From NCBI GenBank assembly GCA_003565035.1, contig PXDP01000308.1, positions 1 through 10,713 on the forward strand: a DNA stretch of 10,713 nt, read 5' to 3'. A program made the translations under genes and the position numbers. Origin of the DNA: PVC group bacterium. GTDB taxonomy: Bacteria > Verrucomicrobiota > Kiritimatiellia > SS1-B-03-39 > UBA6053. Below the pieces are notes generated by a model, which did not search any database, was not told where the DNA came from, and was given only the letters and a program-made list of their open reading frames with translations. Shown here piece by piece: positions 6,358 to 10,713 of the stretch (its first letter is position 1; every line of letters starts with the position of its first letter).

Positions 6358-7275
6358 ATGACTGTCCCCCGCGCCGAAGGGTTTGAACGTCTCTCCCGGG
6401 AAGAGCATACCGCGCGGAAACGGATGCACCGTGAGCGGCTTGCGCCCGTGGTGGACTCCGCCATTCGGCGCCGGTCCCGGGGCGAAAAACACCCCATCGA
6501 AGATTTCCTCTGGGAATATTACGGCCTCCGTCCCGGCCGCCTCTACCATTGGTCCCCCGGAGCGGGGGTCATCCTCGGAGACGCCGACGAAACCGAGTTC
6601 AGCGACAAAGCGGGGTACACGGATGCCCCGGACGGCGGGCGTTGGATCGATCCGGCCTCTATTCCCGAGAAACGGCGGACCACGTTCCGCTGGATCGTCA
6701 ACCTCCTGGAAAAAACACGGGACCGCCCTCCCTTCTATGGATGCCTGGGACTGCACGAATGGGCCATGGTCTACGAAATAAAAGACGTCCGTCATCCCCG
6801 GCTGCCGCTGCGGCTCTCCCACGCAGAAACCCGCCGGGTGGTCGAAACCCTGCCCATGCGCTGCAGTCACTACGATGCGTTCCGTTTTTTCAGTGAAAGT
6901 GCCCGCCACTTCAATCCCGTGACCCTGTCCCCCGACACACGCCCGGAGCAGGAACAGCCCGCCTGTCTCCATGCCAACATGGACCTCCTGAAATGGAGCC
7001 TCAAGATTCATCCCTATCTGCCCGCCGAACTCATTGCCGATGCCTTTGAACTCGCCCTGGCCGCCCGGCGCATCGATATGCGCGCCAGTCCCTATGATGT
7101 CACACCTCTCGGAGAAGAGCCCATCCGCATCGAAACCCCCGAAGGCCGTAAAGCCTATGTCGCCGCCCAGCAGGAGATCGCCACCCGCGCCGCGCCGGTC
7201 CGGGAACGTTTGATCGAATTGCTTAACGGGGTGATTCATGTGATTGATGCCGTGATTCTTCCGCCTTCGGAATAA
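6358..7275 (+). CDS. Conserved protein resembling a family labelled '3-methyladenine DNA glycosylase'; function unproven
   Basis: This 305-residue soluble protein has no signal peptide or membrane segment. The N-terminal part (about 20-75) with RGEKHPIEDFLWEYYGLRPG and YHWSPGAGV recalls a conserved family that databases often label 3-methyladenine DNA glycosylase; I recall that label from memory and know of no experiment behind it. Other conserved-looking stretches are FYGCLGLHEWAMVY, LRLSHAETRRVVE, MRCSHYDAFRFF and CLHANMDLLKWSLKIHPYLP. They contain several Cys, His and Asp residues that could make an active or metal site. It is the last gene of the plus-strand run, three bases after the TatD gene, and a strong terminator follows. 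Confidence 0.6.
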   Translation: MTVPRAEGFERLSREEHTARKRMHRERLAPVVDSAIRRRSRGEKHPIEDFLWEYYGLRPGRLYHWSPGAGVILGDADETEFSDKAGYTDAPDGGRWIDPASIPEKRRTTFRWIVNLLEKTRDRPPFYGCLGLHEWAMVYEIKDVRHPRLPLRLSHAETRRVVETLPMRCSHYDAFRFFSESARHFNPVTLSPDTRPEQEQPACLHANMDLLKWSLKIHPYLPAELIADAFELALAARRIDMRASPYDVTPLGEEPIRIETPEGRKAYVAAQQEIATRAAPVRERLIELLNGVIHVIDAVILPPSE

Positions 7276-7300
7276 TCGCACCCCTCAAAGACAGTCAATT

Positions 7301-7333
7301 GCGGACAGGCTTCGGCCTGTCCGCGTTTTTTTT
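7301..7333 (+). terminator. Strong intrinsic terminator of the plus-strand operon
   Basis: A perfect 10-bp stem, GCGGACAGGC / GCCTGTCCGC, closed by a TTCG loop, is followed by G and eight T residues. It lies 26 bases after the last plus-strand stop, between convergent genes. The T-tract is only on the plus side, so it serves the plus-strand operon. Confidence 0.95.
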
Positions 7334-7336
7334 GCG

Positions 7337-7831
7337 TCAGCCCCTGGATTTCTTTTCAAGTTTAATCGCCGCCGTAAACAGTTCATCGCACTCCTCTTCA
7401 AGCACCCCGCCCACCAGATTACAGGACATCCCGCCAGTGGCGGCGTCCACAATCTCCGAGGCACGAAGCGCAATATGGCGATACCCCAGATCCCGCAGGG
7501 TCAGCACCGAACTGCCATACACCACCCGGGGGATACCGGTCCACAGAATTCCCGACATGCACATCGGGCAGGGTTCCGCCGTCACATACAGCGTGCAGTC
7601 CTCCCAGCGCACATCCCCGCCCGCGCGGCGCACCGCCTCATGGATCACCTCCAGTTCGCTGTGTGCCACCGGATTGCGGTACGAGCGGTTCACCGCCTCC
7701 GCGAGCACCTCCCCTTCCCGGCTGTCCACCAGCACCGCTCCGAACGGCCTTTGCAAATTCTGACAGGCCACCTCCATGGTCCGCCGCATATACGTTTCGT
7801 GCTCGAGGTGTTCGGGATTGGGCTCATTCAT
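7337..7831 (-). CDS. Nucleoside/guanine-type deaminase (CMP/dCMP deaminase fold)
   Basis: This 164-residue protein has the zinc cytidine-deaminase-fold motifs: H57-x-E59 in PVAHSELEVI and C88-P-M-C91 in TAEPCPMCMSGILW. H57, C88 and C91 should bind zinc and E59 shuttle the proton. The motif reads HSE where most relatives have HAE. The arrangement matches guanine deaminases and the tRNA adenosine deaminase (TadA) branch. The lack of TadA-type flanking features and the ending EECDELFTAAIK favour a free base or nucleoside substrate. No ribosome binding site precedes the ATG. It follows the membrane-protein gene at 46 bases on the same strand and converges on the terminator at 7301-7333. Confidence 0.88.
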   Translation of the reverse strand: MNEPNPEHLEHETYMRRTMEVACQNLQRPFGAVLVDSREGEVLAEAVNRSYRNPVAHSELEVIHEAVRRAGGDVRWEDCTLYVTAEPCPMCMSGILWTGIPRVVYGSSVLTLRDLGYRHIALRASEIVDAATGGMSCNLVGGVLEEECDELFTAAIKLEKKSRG

Positions 7832-7877
7832 GGGACCAGAATACCCGACACTGCGGAAAAGGCCAAGAGGAAAGAAC

Positions 7878-8285
7878 TCAAAATCCGTCCGACTCCCATC
7901 TCGGAATCAGTCCCCGGACCTTTTGGTTGAACGAAATCACCACCGGAACCCGGCTCCGAACGTTTTCCCGTTCAACCGACACCTCCCCGTGCCATTCATC
8001 CACATCCCCGTAGGACCGCCGTTTCCAGCCTTCTTTAGTCGGAATTTCCACCGTCAGGCCCATGCGGTCCGCGCGGTTCCGGACCGTTTGTTCAACCACC
8101 TCAAACTGCGCGGCAAACACCTCCGCATCGCGAGGATTCCAATTCTTCAGGTACGTCCAGCCAAAGATCCCCCCCAGAACCGCCACCAGCAACAGCACCG
8201 ACGGCAAAAACGAAAAGCGTTCAAACCCGCGCGACGCCGCGCGGCCGGTGACACCTGTGGTGCCGGTTTTCTCATAGGGTTTCAT
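7878..8285 (-). CDS. Single-pass membrane protein of unknown function
   Basis: This 135-residue protein has a short polar N-terminus, one hydrophobic helix (about 26-46, FLPSVLLLVAVLGGIFGWTYL) and a charged C-terminal domain of about 85 residues that probably faces the periplasm. I do not recognise the family. ATG 8285 is chosen because it makes an ATGA overlap with the stop of the metallo-hydrolase gene upstream, a sign of translational coupling. An in-frame extension to 8309 exists but is less likely. The tight coupling suggests its job is tied to the hydrolase or its pathway. Confidence 0.7.
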   Translation of the reverse strand: MKPYEKTGTTGVTGRAASRGFERFSFLPSVLLLVAVLGGIFGWTYLKNWNPRDAEVFAAQFEVVEQTVRNRADRMGLTVEIPTKEGWKRRSYGDVDEWHGEVSVERENVRSRVPVVISFNQKVRGLIPRWESDGF

Positions 8286-9079
8286 GGGTTCATCTCCAGG
8301 GTCCAACAAACAGACGCCTCCGTGGGAGACGCCACCACCAGGTCAACATGCGAAAAACCCGCCCCGTCGAGTGCCCGGCGCAGCGTTCCCCGCGCCACAT
8401 TCGGACAATTGCACTCCTTGCTCAAATGCGCCAAATACCCCCGCTGCAGTTCCGGACCCGCCACCGCCAGCAGCACCTCCACCGCCTGCTCATTCGACAA
8501 ATGCCCCTGACGCCCCGCGATCCGCTGCTTCAACGACCACGGCCGCTGCGCCTCCTGCAACAGCACATGATCATGATTCGCCTCCAGCACCAGCACATGA
8601 CAGCCCTTCAACTGTTGCTTAATCAAATGGGTCGGCAGGCCGATATCCGTCGCGAACCCGATCCTGACCTCCCTCCACCGCACCACATAGCCCACCGGAT
8701 CAAACGCATCATGCGGAATGCTGTAGGGATCAAACTGCAAATCCCCGATCTCAAACGGATGCCCGTTGGTGAACACATGCCAGTGCAGATCCCGGAATTT
8801 GGGATTGCGGGCCAGCGACTCCACCGTCCCCGCATTGGCATAGAGCTTCACCCCGTATTTCCGCTGCATCACCGGCAGCGCCTGAATATGATCACTGTGC
8901 TCATGGGTCACACACACCCCGTCCACCTCCGTCAGACTTGTGCCCATGGCCTGCAGATGCGCTTCAATCCGCCGGGTGCTGATCCCCGCGTCCATAAGCA
9001 CACGGGTGGTGTCGGTGGCAAGAAACGAGCAATTCCCGGTGCTTCCGCTGGCAAAAGTACAAAACGTGATCGAAGGCAT
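8282..9079 (-). CDS. Metallo-beta-lactamase-fold hydrolase, WalJ/YycJ type
   Basis: This protein of 265 residues has the N-terminal ITFCTFASGSTGNCSF segment typical of the YycJ/WalJ group and metal motif THEHSDH with H59, H61, D63 and H64. Further metal or structural residues lie in the IPHDAF, ATDIG, EANHDH and LAHLS segments. WalJ-type proteins are two-metal nucleases or phosphodiesterases; in Firmicutes they sit with the WalRK system and affect DNA mismatch repair, but here there is no such neighbour. ATG 9079 fits the family's N-terminus; an in-frame ATG lies at 9091. The stop overlaps the membrane-protein start as ATGA. Confidence 0.88.
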   Translation of the reverse strand: MPSITFCTFASGSTGNCSFLATDTTRVLMDAGISTRRIEAHLQAMGTSLTEVDGVCVTHEHSDHIQALPVMQRKYGVKLYANAGTVESLARNPKFRDLHWHVFTNGHPFEIGDLQFDPYSIPHDAFDPVGYVVRWREVRIGFATDIGLPTHLIKQQLKGCHVLVLEANHDHVLLQEAQRPWSLKQRIAGRQGHLSNEQAVEVLLAVAGPELQRGYLAHLSKECNCPNVARGTLRRALDGAGFSHVDLVVASPTEASVCWTLEMNP

Positions 9080-9354
9080 GACGGGGGACATGCCCAAGCA
9101 AGACCCGCTTGGCAAGATTTTTCCGGATGGATTCCGCCAGACCGACCGGAAAACCCGCCTCTATCTCGATGAAAAATAAGCCAAAAAACGTTCCGGTAAG
9201 GCCTTCATGATAAAACAACGAACCGAATATCAGAGCACAATCGACAAGAACAACAGATAGTCAAGTCCTTCAAATCCGTTTTAGCTTGCAAAATCCAGTC
9301 ACAATCATGCAAGATGAACAGAAAAATCAACCAAGAACTTGTTGGGAGAATGGA
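9080..9354. other. Divergent intergenic region, AT-rich on its right side
   Basis: This gap separates the metallo-hydrolase from the lipoprotein gene. A plus-strand ORF of 33 codons (9078-9179, ATG preceded by GAAGG) crosses it; its start overlaps the hydrolase start codon on the other strand, and I do not count it as a gene. CCAAGC (9094-9099) and GCTTGG (9107-9112) form a small hairpin in the hydrolase leader. From about 9180 the sequence turns clearly more AT-rich. No convincing promoter is seen. Confidence 0.4.
9344..9349 (+). promoter_or_regulatory. Ribosome binding site of the lipoprotein gene
   Basis: GGGAGA ends five bases before ATG 9355. It selects that start over an upstream TTG (9286) and ATG (9307), and it places the lipobox correctly behind the start. 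Confidence 0.65.
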
Positions 9355-9900
9355 ATGAACAAAGAAAACGCAACCCTAATCTTTATGCCGTTTATCTGTT
9401 TACTGATAAATGGTTGTCAGAATTTCCAGATTTCAAAGGACAAACCGATCGTGCTTACGGAAAGAACCCAAGAATTTCTGCGAACTGCTGAGGGTGAACT
9501 GGGATCGTTTCAGTTCGGTATCGTTTACTCTGCGGACAACAGACGTGGCATCGAATTCGGAAGCTTCCCATGGATTGCAGGCCTAATGTTTGAGAATCAA
9601 GTTGTTATAGATGAGCATCAAGCAAAATTGATCCTGCAATATTTTGCTCGTTCAGGATTTCTTGATGCAGCAGAACCCCATTCACAAGCCAACCGACTTG
9701 GAGGGTGGAATGCATATTTGGGAACCAGAAGTGTTGGGGCTTTCCGGCATTTGGGTTTGGATCCTGACGCCCCTCTGAAAAATGATGAGTTAATGGGGTT
9801 GCGTTCTGCGCTTCAAGATGGAGCTTTAGAAGCATGGGATAGGTTCTTGACAAGGCTAAACGAGTCAAGCGCTTCCAACAATGCGCGCTCACTGCGTTAA
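9355..9900 (+). CDS. Small putative lipoprotein of unknown function
   Basis: The 181-residue product starts with a lipoprotein signal: polar MNKEN, a hydrophobic core (ATLIFMPFICLLI) and lipobox LINGC, with C21 as the lipidated residue. It would be anchored to a membrane facing the periplasm or outside. The mature part is a globular-looking domain of about 160 residues, with EGELGSFQFGIVYSADNRRGIEF and LGGWNAYLGTRSVGAFRHLG as distinctive stretches. I do not recognise the family. Base and codon use is more AT-rich than in the genes to the left, suggesting later acquisition. It stands alone, 95 bases before the DUF2442 gene. Confidence 0.72.
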   Translation: MNKENATLIFMPFICLLINGCQNFQISKDKPIVLTERTQEFLRTAEGELGSFQFGIVYSADNRRGIEFGSFPWIAGLMFENQVVIDEHQAKLILQYFARSGFLDAAEPHSQANRLGGWNAYLGTRSVGAFRHLGLDPDAPLKNDELMGLRSALQDGALEAWDRFLTRLNESSASNNARSLR

Positions 9901-9964
9901 GCGGCATGACGCCGGTGCTACGCGCCAAGCAATTATGCTGCTTCATTGTAGAAAATGGGTTGGA
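9874..9964. repeat. Nested inverted repeats around the end of the lipoprotein gene
   Basis: TCCAAC (9874-9879) pairs with GTTGGA (9959-9964). Inside are CAATG (9879-9883) with CATTG (9944-9948), GCGCG with CGCGC, and CGGC with GCCG around an ATGA loop. AGCA-ATTA-TGCT is a separate small palindrome. GTTGGAC at 9959-9965 fits the attC R' box pattern GTTRRRY, but no matching L boxes are found. The role is unknown; a terminator or a degenerate recombination site are both possible. Confidence 0.3.
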
Positions 9965-9995
9965 CATTTCTTTGAGTAGGGCGTAAGCTGCCTTC

Positions 9996-10277
9996 ATGAA
10001 CCTGATTGAGGTCAAGCCGAAAGCACACTATCGCCTTTTCGTCCGATACGACGATGGCGCATCCGGGATTGTGGATGTATCCGGTTATGCCGGACGGGGT
10101 GTTTTTGCGGCGTGGTTGGAGCCCGGTGTCTTTGAACAGGTCTTTCTTGCGGAGGCTGGACATCCGGAATGGCCAGGAGGCATCGACCTTTGTCCGGATG
10201 CGTTATACATGCGACTCACAGGCAAACGACCGGAAGAGGTCTTTCCATCCCTGAAGAATCTACCCGCCCATGCCTGA
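9996..10277 (+). CDS. DUF2442-domain protein, probable partner of the DUF4160 gene
   Basis: This 93-residue soluble protein shows the DUF2442 pattern: a first strand LIEVKPKAHYRLFVRYDDGASGIVDVSGY, then EPGVFEQVFL and GHPEWPGGIDLCPDALYMRLTG. DUF2442 genes are very often paired with DUF4160 genes in mobile or accessory DNA and have been proposed as a toxin-antitoxin type module. Which member would be the toxin is not settled. No Shine-Dalgarno precedes the ATG. The 3' end overlaps the DUF4160 start by eight bases, so both are probably made from one message. Confidence 0.85.
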   Translation: MNLIEVKPKAHYRLFVRYDDGASGIVDVSGYAGRGVFAAWLEPGVFEQVFLAEAGHPEWPGGIDLCPDALYMRLTGKRPEEVFPSLKNLPAHA

Positions 10278-10530
10278 GATTTCACGTTTTTACGGCATCG
10301 TGATCCAAATGTATTTCGATGATCACCCACCTCCGCATTTTCACGCAATATATGCCGGAAGCAAGGCGGTGATTGACATCGAGACACTAGCAATCATTAA
10401 AGGTGAACTTCCTCCAAGAGCCAGAGGACTTATCATCGAATGGGCATCCATCCATCAAGATGAGTTACGGGAGGCGTTCCACAAGGCCGAGGCTTTTGAA
10501 ACACCCGGACAGATCCCGCCACTGGGTTGA
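10270..10530 (+). CDS. DUF4160-domain protein
   Basis: This 86-residue protein matches DUF4160 throughout: MPEISRFYGIVIQMYFDDH, then the signature PPPHFHAIYAG (HFH motif), AVIDIETL, GELPPRARGLIIEWASIHQDEL and a short C-terminus. The His cluster may bind metal or act in catalysis, but the biochemistry is unknown. The start overlaps the DUF2442 gene by eight bases with no ribosome binding site of its own, so translational coupling is likely. The 3' side runs directly into inverted repeats and a group II intron. Confidence 0.88.
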   Translation: MPEISRFYGIVIQMYFDDHPPPHFHAIYAGSKAVIDIETLAIIKGELPPRARGLIIEWASIHQDELREAFHKAEAFETPGQIPPLG

Positions 10531-10542
10531 AAGTGGACTCGA

Positions 10543-10602
10543 TCCCAACAATACAAATCCAGCGAATTCGCCAAGCCTCATCGCTGATTTGAGACGTTCC
10601 GG
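10543..10602 (+). repeat. Bulged inverted repeat with attC-like geometry
   Basis: In order it reads TCCCAAC (10543-10549), a 5-base spacer, AAATCcAGCGA (10555-10565), a 15-base loop, TCGCTGATTT (10581-10590), a 5-base spacer and GTTCCGG (10596-10602). The long arms pair over ten bases with one extra C in the left arm. Integron attC sites have this layout: R''-spacer-L''-loop-L'-spacer-R', with AAC and GTT at the ends and an extrahelical base in L''. Against it, the R'' box lacks the expected first purine, R' does not fit GTTRRRY, and no integrase gene is visible. It may instead be a terminator-like RNA fold. Confidence 0.35.
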
Positions 10603-10629
10603 CGGACACGCTTCGCGTCTCCGCCGGAA
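10597..10629. repeat. Strong two-part hairpin between the DUF4160 gene and the intron
   Basis: TTCCGGCGGA (10597-10606) pairs perfectly with TCCGCCGGAA (10620-10629). After a C/C mismatch, ACGC and GCGT form an inner 4-bp stem with a three-base TTC loop. There is no T-tract on either side, so it is not a standard intrinsic terminator. It ends eight bases from the inferred intron junction. Confidence 0.6.
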
Positions 10630-10637
10630 TTATGGCG

Positions 10638-10676
10638 ATCGAGTAGGAGATCCCCCCGAAGGGGGATCGTCCTCTC
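10638..10676 (-). ncRNA. Group II intron domain VI with branch-point A
   Basis: On the minus strand GAGAGGA pairs with TCCT-A-CTC, leaving one A unpaired (opposite 10644), the expected lariat branch point. The distal stem is GATCCCCC / GGGGGATC with a TTCG loop (plus 10649-10668). The intron would end seven bases from the branch A, counting it. Confidence 0.8.
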
Positions 10677-10679
10677 ACA

Positions 10680-10709
10680 GAACCGTGCGTACGGGTCCGT
10701 ACACGGCTC
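10680..10709 (-). ncRNA. Group II intron domain V
   Basis: The minus strand starts GAGCCGTGT and ends GCACGGTTC, which pair over nine positions. The AGC of the catalytic triad is in place. Next come a 2-base AC bulge on the 3' side and a 3-bp upper stem with a GACC loop. Total length is 30 bases, against the usual 34, because the upper stem is two pairs short. An alternative fold gives 7+5 pairs with a GC bulge. Confidence 0.85.
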
Positions 10710-10713
10710 CTCA

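Larger units (their letters stand above)
10638..10713 (-). mobile_element. Group II intron, 3' end (domains V and VI); continues beyond the window
   Basis: On the minus strand this edge carries domain V, a 3-base linker and domain VI of a group II self-splicing ribozyme. The intron would end in CTACTCGAT at plus-strand 10638, a normal AY end, with the branch-point A seven bases from the end (opposite 10644). Such introns move by retrohoming using an intron-encoded reverse transcriptase/maturase. That gene, if present, lies to the right outside the window. The intron is antisense to the lipoprotein and DUF genes. The 3' exon begins with CGCCATAATTCC. Confidence 0.85.

Noticed and set aside
4876..7281. 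An 801-codon open frame on the minus strand across three plus-strand genes
   Set aside because: The plus-strand genes carry complete, recognisable motifs. The antisense product is Gly/Phe/Asp-rich without a family look, as expected from codon bias in GC-rich genes read backwards.
9094..9120. CCAAGC/GCTTGG hairpin followed by ATTTTT, as a plus-strand terminator
   Set aside because: The stem has only six pairs, the T run is short and begins five bases after the stem, and no plus-strand gene ends just upstream.
9078..9179. A 33-codon plus-strand ORF with GAAGG before its ATG
   Set aside because: Its start overlaps the start codon of the metallo-hydrolase on the opposite strand and it has no recognisable domain. 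It could be real, but there is no positive evidence.
9855..9902. GCTAAAC...GTTAAGC as a second attC at the end of the lipoprotein gene
   Set aside because: GTTAAGC fits the R' box, but the partner box breaks the consensus, the site is only 48 bases and the inner arms do not pair well.
10433..10678. An 81-codon minus-strand frame across the DUF4160 end, hairpins and intron domain VI
   Set aside because: It runs through structured non-coding repeats and the intron boundary, and it has no protein-family features.
1..10713. A CRISPR array or tandem direct repeats
   Set aside because: I saw no regularly spaced repeats of 20-40 bases on either strand.

Overview
The window looks like a chromosomal piece of a moderately GC-rich Gram-negative bacterium. 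An exosortase/EpsI-type pair next to a Rex repressor, a WalJ-type metallo-hydrolase and a chlorite-dismutase-family protein fits the PVC group (Verrucomicrobiota/Kiritimatiellota) best. This is inference from gene content and style, not a placement. Few starts have a clear Shine-Dalgarno sequence; the exceptions are rex, the EpsI-like gene and the lipoprotein gene.

Layout. (1) Minus strand, 1-1067: rex, then infA, then a tRNA-Gly(CCC) cut by the left edge. The tRNA begins only three bases after the infA stop. (2) Plus strand, 1174-7275: a tightly packed run of eight genes. These are a DEDDh exonuclease, an exosortase, an EpsI-like protein with four extra cysteines, a GmhB-like HAD phosphatase, an FHA protein, a chlorite-dismutase/HemQ-family protein, a TatD-family hydrolase and a conserved protein of uncertain function. 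The run ends at a strong intrinsic terminator (7301-7333). (3) Minus strand, 9079-7337: a WalJ/YycJ-type metallo-beta-lactamase-fold hydrolase, a single-pass membrane protein coupled to it by an ATGA overlap, and a nucleoside/guanine-type deaminase. (4) From about 9180 rightward the DNA looks more AT-rich and accessory. It holds a small lipoprotein of unknown function, a DUF2442-DUF4160 pair of the type suspected to be a toxin-antitoxin module, a bulged inverted repeat with attC-like geometry, a strong hairpin, and the 3' end (domains V and VI) of a group II intron on the minus strand that continues beyond the window.

How it works together. The exosortase, EpsI-like protein and GmhB-like phosphatase suggest cell-envelope or exopolysaccharide and protein-sorting work. 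Rex senses NADH/NAD+, though nothing here proves what it controls. The right end is the most unusual part: a mobile intron is inserted just beyond a cassette-like accessory segment, in the opposite orientation to the genes of that segment. An integron-like origin is possible, but no integrase gene is visible in the window.
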